Positions 1 to 12,044 of a stretch of DNA of 64,000 nucleotides are shown here, piece by piece. The position numbers and the translations under genes were made by a program. Positions within the stretch are counted from its first letter, which is position 1. Each line of letters starts with the position of its first letter. Source of the DNA: Myxocyprinus asiaticus (Eukaryota; Chordata; Actinopteri; Cypriniformes; Catostomidae); the NCBI RefSeq assembly GCF_019703515.2, contig NC_059374.1, positions 12,447,745 through 12,511,744 of the forward strand. Direction: 5' to 3'. Under the pieces are notes generated by a model. The model worked only from the letters and a program-made list of their open reading frames with translations. It made no database searches and had not been told where the DNA came from.

Positions 1-34
<34 letters not shown>
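1..34. repeat. (TA)n(CA)n microsatellite
   Basis: The window opens with TA dinucleotides running into CA dinucleotides, directly before a Tc1-type end. Tc1 elements insert at TA, so such tracts are frequent flanks. Confidence 0.9.
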
Positions 35-35
<1 letters not shown>

Positions 36-860
36 TGGCGGCCAAAAGTTTGGAATAATGTACAGATTTTGCTCTTATGGAATTAAATTCACCAAAGTGG
101 CATTCAACTGATCACAATGTATAGTCTGGACATTAATAAAGTGAAAAATTACTATTTGAAAAACTACTTAAACTACTTCAAAGAGTTCTCATCAAAAAAT
201 CCTTCACATGCAACAATGACAACTTTTCAGATCCTTGGCATTCTAGCTGTCAGTTTGTCCAGATACTCAGGTGACATTTCACCCCACGCTTCCTGTAGCA
301 CTTGCCATAGATGTCTTGTCGGGCACTTCTCACTCACCTTACAGTCTAGCTGATACCACAAAAGCTCAATGGGGTTAAGATCCGTAACACTCTTTTCCAA
401 TTATCTGTTGTCCAATATCTGTTTCTCTTTGCCCATTCTAACCTTTTCTTTTTGATTTCTGTTTCAAAAGTGGCTTTTTCTTTGCAATTCTTCCCATAAG
501 GCCTGTACCCCTGAGTCTTCTCTTTACTGTTGTACATGAAACTGGTGTTGAGCAGGTAGAATTCAATGAAGCTGTCAGCTGAGGACATGTGAGGCGTCTA
601 TTTCTCAAACTAGAGACCCTGATGTACTTATCCTCTTGTTTAGTTGTACATCTGGCCTTCTGCATCTCTTTCTGTCCTTGTTATAGCCAGTTGTCCTTTG
701 TCTTTGACCTCGAATAATGCAAAGAAAACAAGTTCATATTCATTTTTAAACAACACAATACTAATGCAAACTTTGGAAAAGTTTGATCTTTGGTCGATAT
801 TTGGTGGAATAATCCTGATTTTCAATCACAGCTTTCATGCATCTTGGCATGCTCACTGAC
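35..860 (-). mobile_element. Tc1-like DNA transposon remnant (broken transposase)
   Basis: The left end (about 35-75, containing 'ggccaaaagtttggaata') resembles the terminal repeat of fish Tc1 elements. On the minus strand, 438-665 reads 'KYIRVSSLRNRRLT' followed by 'VKRRLRGTGLMGRIAKKKP', which is the paired helix-turn-helix DNA-binding part of Tc1 transposase. About 210-340 reads, across a frame break, the C-terminal end ('LTARMPRI'). The catalytic DDE region is largely missing and stops and frameshifts break the frame, so this is a dead copy. No matching right TIR was found near 860, so the right boundary is approximate. Confidence 0.75.
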
Positions 861-1159
861 TGAATTCTACTTCCAGGTCAAAGAGCTGTCACTCAAAAAC
901 TCACTAGCCAATGAGAACTCATCTCTGTTAGCCCCACCCATACGAGAGTGCATTCATAAATCCTGATCAGCAAACGCAGGCAGAGAATTGCATTAACAAA
1001 GGATGCTGTTTATTTGAAGACTAAGATAAAATTTTGCCTTTGATTTTATTTTTTTCAGTTACAGATTGTTTTTATTCATTCTCAGTTTACAACAGTGCAC
1101 ACAATAGTCCAGCAACCACGGACGTTATTGTAATGTATATGCTGTCTTTTGTATGAACT
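861..1159. other. Non-genic stretch
   Basis: AT-rich sequence with no convincing open frame, RNA gene or repeat boundary. It separates the Tc1 remnant from LTR-like sequence. Confidence 0.5.
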
Positions 1160-2300
1160 CTTATTTTGATTAATGTTATTCATAGACTCTTATTTTGAAT
1201 TTAATTCTTTGTCAAGGTCTACCGGGCACTAAGTGACTCAAAAGTCGGCGCCCCAGTTCTTTTCTGTTCATGGCTGTAGTGTTTGTTTTCCAATTTTCTA
1301 TTGTTTCCTGTGTTTCTAGTGTTTGTTTTGAGTTCTTTTTATTAAAAGCCTGCATTTAGATCCGCTGACTCTCGTATCATCTCTCTGCAATCATTATAGA
1401 AGAACTGACCGAACACATGGTTCTAGTGACTTTAGAACTTCTGTCTGTCCGGCAGGAGACTGACTCCATAGAGAATTACAGAGCTTTTCTGTGCCCTGGC
1501 GAGCTGTGTCAACTGTGATAATGAGCTGAAGGACATTTACAGGTTTGGACATCACCGAGCCCATGAAGCCCTGTCTGCTGGCAGGTAGATGTGAGCTCTC
1601 TTTGGTGGACTTTATTGATAATGATTTGAGGCTCACTTTCCTCCTACACAGTGGAGTAAAGCAGTACTACCACTGCGGCACCGAGTGCTCTTTCGAAGGT
1701 CCCAGCTTCGGTGGTCCCAGCCTTGACCTCTGAGTCTCCTAGTTCCTTTACTTCTGAGTCCCCTAGTACCTTGACCTTTGAGTCCCCAGCTGCCTTGACC
1801 CTGCCAGAGTCCTCAGCTCTCTTGACACTGCCAGAGTCCCCTGTTGCCTTGACACTGTTAGAATCTCCTATTGCCTCACTTGGTCTGCCTAGGTCTCCTG
1901 GCCATCCGCAGGATCCCCAGTGGTCTCCTGTCGCCTTGCCTGGTCCACCACTGGCTCCACCCTGGTCTCCTGGTCGCCCGTCGGCTCTGCACTGGTCTCA
2001 TGGTTGCCCATTTGCTTAGTCTTGGCTTCACTGTCACCCAACAGCGCCTCCTGATTCCCCACGATTTCCTCCCACTCCTGACCCCTCGTAGTTTCCTGCT
2101 CCTCTATCGGCTCCCTCGTGGTCTCCCGTTTCTTGCCTGTCCAGGCTCTCGCAATATTGATCAGTGTTATTCATAGACACTTATTTTGAAGTTTGGTTCT
2201 TTGTTCTTGTTCTATCTTCCTTCCTGGTTCCCTTCCTGACTTCCAGTGTTGTTACATTACATACATGTCTATTTATTTTTATAAATTGGTCCATTTATTC
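1160..2300 (+). mobile_element. Degenerate LTR retroelement fragment
   Basis: About 50 bp at 1171-1220 ('gttattcatagac' followed by 'cttattttgaa') recurs as a diverged direct repeat at 2165-2214. Between them, 1545-1710 gives a gag-like stretch ('LAGRCELSLVDFIDNDLRL') and 1711-2019 a Pro/Ser-rich frame with repeated 'LPES' and 'ESP' motifs. My reading is an internally deleted LTR element with remnants of both LTRs. No protease, reverse transcriptase or integrase is present. It could instead be two unrelated fragments. The assignment rests on layout and a weak gag-like resemblance. Confidence 0.45.
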
Positions 2301-3562
2301 ACGTTTTTATTTTCAAATTAATGGACTGATCATTTATTTATTCATTCTTTTTTTAACTGGCACTCCACGGCTTCCATACAGTATCTTTAGTCCATGGCTT
2401 ACTGAAATTACAAAATAAAAAGACAGATTCAGACAGACATGGGTTATTATGTCATTCTCCGCCATGTTGCTCTCCTTTCTGTCCTCATCACATCTGTCAT
2501 CCTGATCCTATTTTTCTGGGGCATCTTTCAATTTAGGCCTTTTCTTTAGAAATACATAGTTTATTTTGCTGAAACCTTTTTGTTTCTCTCTCTGTCTCTC
2601 TCTCTCTCTCGCTCTCTCTTTCTTCTGTCTGTTTTCTGTGGGGGATGGACATTTTTAAATTAGACCTTACTGATTGCATCACAATTTTTTGATAGTTTAC
2701 AATAGGCAAAGCTGTGGAGAATTAATGGATTTACTTATTCTTCATGCAAAAATACTTATTAATAGTTTTCATATGAATAGGCTTATCTGCACGAATTATA
2801 AGTAATAAGAAAATTGTCTAATGCATCAAAATCATTTGACGCTTTGATAATTAGGCCAGTGTAGGCTTATGTTTAGTTCATGTCAAATATAATTGCATTA
2901 CAGTGGTATAGGCCTAGTATTACATCACATCATTTTTGTTTAATATTTTATTTTATTATTATTACAACTGTATTGAAAGTAGATGCTAAAGTAGATGGCC
3001 ATGGATGCAACATTCGTGAGTCAAAGGAAAAGAGTTTTGATCCAAGCTGATAGAATACATTCTTCAGAGAAAGATATATATGTGCTCTACAGGATGAAAA
3101 CGCTGGATTTGCGCATGTTTTTTGAGGTTTGTAATTTACATTTGTTTAAACTAGATATCCGCATATTTGCAGACAGTATATGATGGAACTTTTATTGATA
3201 TTTGCCTTAATATCATTATACAAGACAGTTATGCTTACGTTGTCTTCTATCATGTGTAACACATACATATCTAGTAACATCTCAGAAAATGTAATATTTT
3301 ATGTTTTAATGTTTTATGACCCTTTAAATGAGTAGTTGTTGCATGCCAGTCTATTACTGTAGTAACACGATGGCAAGTTACAACAAAACAAACTGTGATT
3401 GGTCATTTACCTGTTTAAGATGGCTCCTTCACATGCAAGCAGGTGATTCTCATAATTTGCATAAAGTTAAAAGGTGTGTTCGAATTCATGCTCTGCTGTG
3501 CAGACCGATCAATGCCGGACTTGAAACAGAGCATGTTGGTTAGAAATTTTGTCAGACTTAAA
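2301..3562. other. Non-genic stretch with short CT-rich tract
   Basis: AT-rich sequence with a (CT)n-type run at about 2586-2622. No gene seen. Confidence 0.5.
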
Positions 3563-4246
3563 GCCCTGTTCACACTGCCAGCGACACACAGTGACAAAGG
3601 TTCATGATGTCATTCATTTTCAATGAGAGCACTGCGACTTCCAGCGACACGAGCGTCAGAGACCATTGGCGACAAGATGTATGCATGGCGAGCGACATGA
3701 CAAAGTTGAGAAAAGTTAACTTTATGCAAATGACAAGCAACATTCGGGAGCAAGTACCAGTGAGAGTGAAGACAGCGGAGCTCACATCATCCATCTCCTG
3801 TGACATACTGGTGTCGAGTGCTGGCAAGACGGAGAAGTTATAATGTTGTGAGGGATTTCACTTTTCAGTATCATTTGTCTGAAACCACATGGATGGATGT
3901 AATAAAACATGGAAATGATGTGTGGAAATTTTATTTCCAAAACTGTCTGCATTCTGAGTGAGTGTGATTCATATACTGATAGACTGTTCGTCTTGGTAAT
4001 GATATGATGCATTGCACACTACTGCAGTTCATATAAAAACACTCTCCCCTGCAGAATGTTTATTTTTAAAGGGAAGAAAACTGCTTCCTTGTCAAATTAG
4101 AATATCTTTGTTCTACCGGCAGTTCATCTTATCTGTGATCAGGTTTTCTAAAGCTATAGCCAGTTGTGCAGTCCACCAATAACATTAGAGCGACAGAAAT
4201 AGGAAAGCCTACTAGCCATAACAATGTCTCTGGCAGTGTGAATAGA
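3563..4246. mobile_element. TIR element (non-autonomous DNA transposon)
   Basis: The left end 'ctgttcacactgccagcgac' (from about 3566) and the reverse complement of the right end ('gtctctggcagtgtgaatag', to about 4245) match at most positions, giving TIRs of about 20 bp around some 680 bp. No transposase frame is present. The superfamily was not determined. Confidence 0.55.
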
Positions 4247-4399
4247 TGGTGCCACTGCTTCATCTCTGTGACATATGCCATCAAAGAACCACGAGAGCAA
4301 TTCGAGACTAGCCACTTGGCTCAAACGGCACAGTTGCTCCATAGCGGCTGCATAAGCTCTAATGACGACACAGCTTATTCCTGATTGGCCAGACTCACC

Positions 4400-5490
4400 G
4401 ATGACAACAGTGACGTATGTTTCATGGGCTGAGTTTGCAATGGCATATTACGCATACTACTCTTCCTACTTTTGCTATGTCAATCTTTGGCAGAAATAGT
4501 ACGAGTAGTATGTTAGTATGCCATTAACAAGGTGTTTATTCTGACATCTTCTGTTCCGCTAAACTCTCACGCAACACATAACCTTTTCAAATGAAAGAAT
4601 TCCATTTCGTCTGCAATAAAACAAACAAACATCGCGCGATCTGCCGTGACTGATGTAAGTTCAGCACACGGGGGTAAGGACAAAAGCGTCCTGCTTGACT
4701 GATCTATTTTCAACTCCTCCCTTGACCGGCAAACCTTGCCGAACGGTAAGGCAAGGCGCAATTCAAGTCGAACATACATAAACTTTTCTCAACTTCGCTT
4801 TCGCTAGTAATGCCAGAAGATGCTCTTCTATTATTGAAAATGAATGAGATTGTGTCTCTTTGTCACTGCATGTCGATGGTGGTGTGAATGGGGCTTCATC
4901 TGGAGACTTCAAGGCCCCAGCACCCTCACTGTGAAGTGCATCTTCGTTCTTCGCTCAGAGCCAAAAAGAAGTTCGGAAGGACATTGCGAACATTCAGACA
5001 CCTGCCACGCTGATGGGGGAGGCATTTTGAGATATTAAATATGAGGATGAACAAAATTACATATAAAACATCAACTAATGTGACATTAAAATGTTTTATC
5101 AATGACTTATACTATGAGTACAATTTACACGAGATCAGTAAAAGAAGCTGTCTTATCAGCTTGATGATCATTTAAAGATATATTTATGCAATAGATTGTG
5201 TAATTTGTCATTTTTTTGCATTCATGGCGCTAATGCGCTACAGCGCTATATGCGGCCATAATATGCGGCAATTACACTATTACTGTAATTTACGATGACA
5301 CTGATACTACTGCTAACCTAGGTGTATAAAAGAGTGTTAATGGGCAAAATACAGACAAAAGAATGATGATAGGCATATCTAACTTTGGGCAGATGTATGA
5401 ATGGCTTTCGCTGCAGATGGCACATTAGTGAATGGGCACTTGAGAGTATTTGAGTAGATTTAATTCCTTTTGTAAACTAATTAAACAACA
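4400..5490. repeat. Interspersed repeat related in inverted orientation to 31393-32247
   Basis: Several blocks match the other strand of the repeat at 31.4-32.2 kb. Examples are 5400-5485 ('cttgagagtatttgagtaga') against 31695-31740, the block with 'cgctaatgcgct' (about 5220-5270), and 'cttcgttcttcg' (about 4940). It carries no gene. Confidence 0.5.
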
Positions 5491-5539
5491 ACAACAAAGA
5501 AATGGCATGACATGTTCTTGGAAAATGTCTCTACATATA

Positions 5540-5785
5540 TGTGATGAGGAGGAGGGCGTGGCCATCACGGCCGGTGCTGTATCAGCTGATCAGCAGGAGA
5601 GCGAGATAAAGGGGAGCCGGAGGCGCCAGTTCGAGAGAGAGAGACGCACGCGGCCACGCTGCATGTGTGTCTGTGTGTCCTTATGTTTTATGTTGTTTTA
5701 AGTTCATTTACGTATATCATTAAAAGTTATGTTTATTGTTCAGCCGGTTCCCGCCTCCTCCTTGCCCGTCCTTTTAACTGTTACA
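5540..5785 (+). mobile_element. LTR of a retrotransposon (TG...CA) followed by a primer-binding-like site
   Basis: The block begins 'tgtgatgaggaggagggcg', ends 'ttaactgttaca', and contains a polyadenylation-like 'cattaaa' near its middle. It is followed at about 5786-5803 by 'tggtgctgcaacccggga', which has the position and character of a tRNA primer-binding site. No gag-pol follows, so this is an LTR with a short 5' internal remnant. Confidence 0.6.
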
Positions 5786-5803
5786 GTGGTGCTGCAACCC
5801 GGG

Positions 5804-7412
5804 AGGGAGGAGGGATGCGCTGTTGCGGAGTCCGATCTTAACTGACTGAATGGGAATTAGCTGTCGGCCTCAAAGTAGGTGGAACTCCAGGTCATATCTG
5901 TGAGTGGTCATAATGTTTGGGCTCATCTGTTTATTTTACACTGTGCAAGGGATAGATAGCTGATAACTTAAACTTTAGCAAATGGCCATTATTCATTTTT
6001 CTTTTGTAGAACATTTAAGGGAGGCTTTTTAGGGGACTTTTATTTAAAATAATAACAAAGCACAGTCATCATACATGACGAAACAACACACAGACACAAA
6101 TGCACATATTTTAGCATTTCTGCTCTTGGATCACTTACATTCATAAGTGTCACACATGTAAGGAAGCCAAGTGCAGATATGCTAAAATACATAATTGTTT
6201 GTTGTATATGTATTTTTTTATTATGGCCTCTGATTATGGGCCCAGGGAGACATAACATGGCTGTCACAAATTCAAGCACTTTTTGCCTATTTATATAAAT
6301 TTTGCATTTGTCGTGCCACCACGGGCCTCTCAGTCGGTTCATAATCCATCCTTGCTGATCAGAAATGACTTAAAAATAAATAAAAACATCTTTTAACAGT
6401 GTATATAGTCTTGATCATGAAAATATGTAAATTCATATCTTTAAATTATATATCACACATTACCGAAGCTAACAATGGTCAAATTAAACATTCCACTTTA
6501 CCAACAAACATTGTTGGCATTTAAATAAAATGTTTTTACTTAAATACTTAAACATCCAGTAATGACACCACAAGGCTCTATATACAGTATTTTTGTAATA
6601 CTTCAGAAAACAGGCCAATACATATACAGCATATTTAGGCTATAACACAATTCTTGTACATTTTTCATAAAAATGTAATTTCATTGTGTGCTATCAATTT
6701 AAATGAGTAAAATGGGACAACATTAATTATTTTCAAAATTGTGAATAATTGTTTATTTTTATTTTTTATATTTATTGTTTATTGCAATATTTGTGCTATT
6801 GGTGTTGTGTTTGCTGCCCCCACTCGGATGGCAAAACACTCAAGGGGTGACGGGTGGCATGTTGTTCTGTGTTCATGTGAAGTGCTCATGATATATGCTA
6901 TATTCAGCTGTCTTGGAGCAGTTCATGTGCATTGTGCAGACAAAGTGCTGCAGGTTCACCATTCACACAATTCCAAACATGTGAAGCCGCTTAAAATTAT
7001 TATACAAATCTAAAAACTCAACACAGTATCCCAGAAATAGAGGTGACAGCGATTCACCAGATTTTGTAAAGGGGAACATTCTAAGCTGTCCAGTACACAC
7101 TGACACTTCAGGGCACTTCCTGTGTTCTGCCAAAATGAAAGCTCCATGTGAAGGTGAAGTAATACGACAGAAATATATTACTATTGTATCAAACAAATCC
7201 ACAAAAGAATAGTAATAATTCAGTATCATACTATAATAATAAACCTGACTGAACAATAATATAAAATATTCAACTGGGTTCCAAAATATAAGTGAGTGAA
7301 GTTGTAGTTTAGTTGTAGTTTCAATTTATGTAGGTAATTTTTTTATTTTTTTTTATTTTTTATTTTTTATCTCAGTATTGTTGCAGTGGTGCATATCAAT
7401 TCTATTTATTAA
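5804..7412. other. Non-genic stretch
   Basis: AT-rich intergenic DNA. The open frames are short, lack recognisable domains and overlap on both strands. No RNA gene or clear repeat end seen. Confidence 0.5.
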
Positions 7413-8077
7413 AGGCTGTCAATCGCTAAAACATTTTAATCTAATTACATGTCATGCCGATTAATTAATCTAATTAATCGCAATTATTCGCACTATTTGC
7501 TAAGAAAGGCCCCCAAATAAAGATAATTCATAAAAATAATGCATAATTCAAATATATATAAATATAATATGTAGGGCCTATAATATACATATAATATGGA
7601 TTGAAATTCAGTTTAAAATAAATGTTATTATTGTGGCAGATGAATAAAGCATTGATTAGACAATACAAAAATTGGCTTAAGAACGCAGTATATTGTTTGT
7701 TTTAGTCTCATATCATTGATCAAGCCTACAGCTGACAGCAATCTGTTTTGCACTGAGTTCGTCAATGTGCTGCATTTTTAGGACGCTGCGTCAAGTGTTT
7801 CGCCCACCTGTTGTGCTTACTCATTGACTAGTTCACTATTGGCTGCACTGCCACCTATTCACGTGGCACGTAAAAACAGATGTGCAACCATCTCACGTAC
7901 GTAATGAACATTGGAAGATCTCTCCACCCACTTGTGGCTTGTATGGTAGGAAAATCCATACTTTCATTACAGCATTTACTTACAAGTCAGGGGGCATGAT
8001 TAATTGTGTTATTTTGTCAATGCGTTATTTGTTATATAATTATTCGCACTAAATTAACATGTTAAATCGACAGCCCT
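7413..8077. mobile_element. TIR element, AGGGCTGTCA family (copy 1 of 3)
   Basis: The left end is 'aggctgtcaatcgc' and the right end 'ttaaatcgacagccct'. These are inverted copies of one terminal motif, with subterminal 'attaatcg' repeats. Relatives lie at 32453-33164 and 63281-63786. Non-autonomous; the termini suggest an hAT-like origin. Confidence 0.6.
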
Positions 8078-8429
8078 ATATTTATTATTTTATCAATTAA
8101 ATGCCATTCTTCCTTGTGTTTATTTAGAAACTGTGGGAAACATAGCTTCATTATCTTTACATTTTTATTTCATTAACTCTATAAACTCTGAAGATGTTTT
8201 TAAAGATTTCCTGTTTTCCTGGTATAACTTTAAGCCAAAAATTTACCTTTTTCTTATTTTTCCTGATTTGACGTTATACAGTATATCTCAGGGTGTTAAT
8301 AATATAGTTCCAAAAAAATCTGCTTTTGTTTTGTTCCCAATCATGCAACCAGTAACTGAGAAAAAGTTTGTGTTGATACGACAAAGCAATCAAAGGTTAT
8401 AGCATTACAAAAATGTATACTAGTGCAGG

Positions 8430-10614
8430 GCTCCAGACTGCGACTAAAATGGTAGCGAATGCGACCAAAAATAATTGATTGAGACAATAATTTAAAATCT
8501 AGTCGCCACCGGCGACAGTCGGGTTGTGTGCATTCATATGCGGTTTCGTCAGGTATCATCTTGAGAGTTATTGAATACATCTTTAGAGCGCGCACTAGTG
8601 TGTCTCGCGCCGCTTTTCACCCGTCCTGTTTCTGACGACCTCGCTGCACCGCACACAACAACAAACCAAGTGCGAGAGAGTCGTGAACAAATGACTTTTT
8701 TGAACTGGGTCTTTTTCATGAATCACCTGAAAAGAACTGAGGATTTGAATTCACTTTCTCAGCGAATCAGCCGTTAGTGAGCTCACAACTGGGAGCGGAG
8801 ACATTTCAAAATAAGAGTCCCGTGTGTATTTTGGGCTTCTTTATATTTAAAAGTTCCGTATTGTATACCATTTTTTCCCTTCTTTTGGTAATTATTGATT
8901 GGAATTAGAGTAGCACAATAAACAGCATCTGGAATTTCATTCAGTTTGCACTCTTGTAGTCACTGTGTCTGGGCCAAAAACAAAGTTTTCAATAAAATAA
9001 AATGTTTATATTGCCCATAGACTACTCAAAAACAAACAAATATGCAAAAATGAATAGGTAACATGTTGCAATATGGAAATGAGTTCACGTGTTTGTGCGG
9101 GTCTCCATAAAATTCATTTTACAATTGTTCGTGAAAAATGTAACTTCCCTTTTGAGCTGGGCAATATGTAAAAAATATTTTAATGATAATCGCATTTAAA
9201 ATATTGCGATACCCGATTATATGGACAACCCCCAAGGTCTGAATACTAATTGAAAAATTACTAATAGCATACAAATTAAGAACTAAAGAAAATTATAAAT
9301 GTAAAGATAATTATAATAATTATCATAATAAATAAGCCTAATAAATTCCCTTGTGTTCCCAAAAATGCTGCCAAATGTGTGTTCTTATCAAATGTGTTTG
9401 TATTGCGTTTTGGTAAAAAAAGAAAATAGCACAAAATTTTAGGGTCATGGTGAACATGTCTTGTATTACTTTATGATTTAATCACTTTCGTCATTGTTTC
9501 TTTAATACAAAGATACCTGTATATATTACTGAACCTGCAGAGTTGCGTTCACAATGTGTAGGCCCTAAGAGCGAACTGCTCCGTGGAAATAAAACGAAAC
9601 TCACAGCACCTCACGAGATTATCGGAGATCATTTGTAGCATTCTCACAGACTACATTATTCTTGCAAACAGTTTTCAGTCAAATGAAACAGAGAAAAAGG
9701 AGTGATAACTCTTTACATGCGCTTGATCCACGAGACAGGGTCCCGTTGCACATCTCTGAACAAACAGCGAATCAGAAATGAGCATTGACGGCTTTTCTTT
9801 TGTCTGTTCTTAAAAATATAATAAAATATGTTTCTTCAAGCGCGTCTTTTTGACTAACAGCATTTCTTGTCATGTGTCACTCCGAGGCGTCTTACAGGTC
9901 ACCCACCTGTTGTTGGTAGATGAGCAAAATTACTCGTGCATGAAATACATTTGGACGAGGAGCTCGCGAACCGGATTGAGCCTCGTCGCATTTTGCGGGT
10001 GGCGGGTGCTATATCACAACCTGGGTGCACATAAAATATAACGAACGTTCACTCATTGAAAATCGCTCGTAGAAATGCTCTTTACCACTAAGATCAATAG
10101 TTATTGGGAATGAGGCCCAGAACTCTATGCATGTGCGTGTCTAGGAGAAGCGCTTTCATTGCACTCGTGAGCAGCGGAGCTCACTGCGCACATATAAAAT
10201 CAGACACGTATCGGCGGCTTTTCTTTCGTCTGTTCTTCAAAATATAATCACGTTTTGTCAAACGCGTGTCTTTGTGTCTAATTTCTTGTAATATATCACT
10301 CTGAGATGTCTTACTAGTCGCCCTCCATAGTGGCTGGTACATCAGTAAAATACTCTGCATGAAAAATCCGCATTTGGCGGGTGTTCATTTCAAACCTTGT
10401 TCACCAGGAGTAGGCTGTACGACAAATTCAGAAGAAATCAAAACAGTGTCATTGACTTCAAGCTTTGCAATCGCACCCACACTTTCTGTTTGAAAATTAT
10501 CTCTAGAAAGATTTAAACGATCATGTGTTGGTGAATGGTGAGACACCCGGCGAGCCACTTGATTTTTTTAACAAAGAGCCACTTGTGGCTTGCGAGCCAT
10601 AGGTTCCCGACCCC
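8430..10614. mobile_element. hAT-like element ends with internal duplication
   Basis: 8427-8443 'cagggctccagactgcg' and about 10590-10614 'gcgagccataggttcccgac' (followed by 'ccctg') look like hAT-type ends. They differ from each other, so two elements may be involved. Between them a block of about 200 bp at 9780-9985 is repeated directly at 10205-10390 (shared 'ggcttttctttcgtctgttc'-type core). No intact transposase. Confidence 0.4.
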
Positions 10615-10627
10615 TGATATATACCAA

Positions 10628-10660
10628 ACCTTCAATATATTATTATTATTATTATTATGG
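10628..10660. repeat. (TAT)n short microsatellite
   Basis: About seven TAT units follow the hAT-like end. Confidence 0.7.
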
Positions 10661-11009
10661 AAAGTTATGCACCATAATTGTCGGTGGTTGTTGCTCTTTC
10701 TCTTTTTGCTTCATAATGCAACATACATTTGTTTTTTGTTTTTGGTCCTTTTTTATCTTTGCACAAGTTTGCCCGTACAGTCGCTGGCCTCTTTTTCCGA
10801 CCTCTGTTTTTCCGACTCGAGAGTTGATTTGGATTCTCTGCTACATGAATACATATGAAGAAAAAGCAGGATGTTTCTAGCATTTTGTCATTTGGATTTC
10901 TAATTCAGAATTGAACATGTATGAGAGCACTTCTTGGTCTGTAGTTTCCTACTCTACATCTGCTCTCAAATATAATGCAACAAAACCTGACTCCTGAGCA
11001 ATATTCTCT

Positions 11010-11140
11010 TCATCCCTCCTTAAACCATTCATGCTCTAAAAGCTGCTCTAAAGTCGGTCTCTTGGCTGGATCTTTCATCAGGCACTGATGTATGACATCA
11101 CGGCATCCTGCACAAGTTTTCACCAGAGAACTGGTTAGTC
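11010..11140 (-). pseudogene. PIM-like last exon (kinase subdomains X-XI)
   Basis: The acceptor at 11141-11142 follows a pyrimidine-containing stretch, and the frame reads to a stop at 11010-11012. The 'KDPAKRPTLEQLL' motif holds the conserved kinase C-lobe arginine. Confidence 0.6.
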
Positions 11141-11674
11141 CTGACACACTAATGTTATCATGTATAAAAATAACTCTTGAAATATGTATTGTATAGTAAT
11201 GTAAAATAATGTAGTAATTTTTAAACAATATGGAGCAAACCTCGGTGTTTGCCATCTACTGTATATTTTCTATCTATTCATTTTAGGAAGTTGCATTTGT
11301 TGAGAACTCAAGATTGTGCCAAAGCTTTGTATATGTGTTTAAAAATTAAATTGTATTTGTGCTGTTCTCTCACCCCTAGATAATTTCTGCTGATATCTGT
11401 TGACCATTCCACTCAGCAGAATACAGAGATACATGACTGTTTCTTTGTGCTCCATGTTGAACTTGGACTGGTCGGCTTCTCCTTTTCCTGAAAGCAAGAG
11501 ATTTTCAGAGTTGAGCAAACATTTCCTTTGCAAAAGTCATAATTTTGCAGTGGTGTGTAATTGGGGCATCAATCAGCTGGGGTTCTCTACAGTTTTGTGA
11601 AACGATCATATACGATCTTTGCAATCATATTAGGGCTTATTGCTATAGTCCTGTAAAAAATAAAGTATAAAAAC

Positions 11675-12044
11675 GTACAGCTTTTTTGGATGTATTCTCC
11701 GCAGCCAAAGTCAATTAATTTGAGCTGCAGAGTCTCTGTGTTGATCACCAATTCTCTTCTGTGATGTCACAATGGAAAACACCCCTGTCAGCGCAGTGTT
11801 TAAGTACGAGCACTGCTCGGTGGAATAAGCCACGTGCCAAGTTTTCATCTAGACCTCCTTTACACCTGATGAATGTGGACAACTCTTCACAAGGACGGGA
11901 AAGTTCCAGAATTAGGATTTGCTCCTCAGGATGCGTCACCCAGTCCAACATCTGCACAATGTGAGGGCTCTTCTGAGGCTTTTGCACCAACAGAGCCACT
12001 CTGTTGCGTGACGTCATACGCGCAAAGTCAGTGGGCATGGTCAT
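11675..12044 (-). pseudogene. PIM-like exon with catalytic loop and DFG (frameshifted)
   Basis: The upstream limit is uncertain. The donor at 11674-11673 is GT. HCD sits at about 11773-11765, and the frame changes before the DFG segment (about 11745-11690). Confidence 0.6.

Larger units (their letters stand above)
11010..12044 (-). pseudogene. PIM-like serine/threonine kinase, degenerate
   Basis: Three minus-strand blocks resemble the fish PIM-like kinase family. 12044-11751 covers the end of the N-lobe and the catalytic loop ('GGLDENLARGLFHRAVLVLK', then 'HCADRGVFHCDITEEN'). About 11745-11675 carries 'KLIDFGCGE' (the DFG motif). 11487-11385 resembles subdomain IX ('ETVMYLCILLSGMVN'), and 11140-11010 ends the kinase ('CLMKDPAKRPTLEQLLEHEW', then 'FKEG' and a stop). 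The catalytic HRD arginine is Cys (HCD) and the usual Lys two residues on is Thr. The frame breaks near 11748-11751, just after the catalytic loop: a single missing base separates it from the DFG frame. The glycine-rich loop and VAIK lysine exon were not found. PIM kinases phosphorylate Ser/Thr in survival signalling, and fish carry many PIM-like copies. I read this as a pseudogene, with a diverged pseudokinase as the alternative. Confidence 0.75.

Noticed and set aside
3328..5701. Several 60-85-codon frames
   Set aside because: No recognisable domain or splice context; they fall in repeat-derived DNA.
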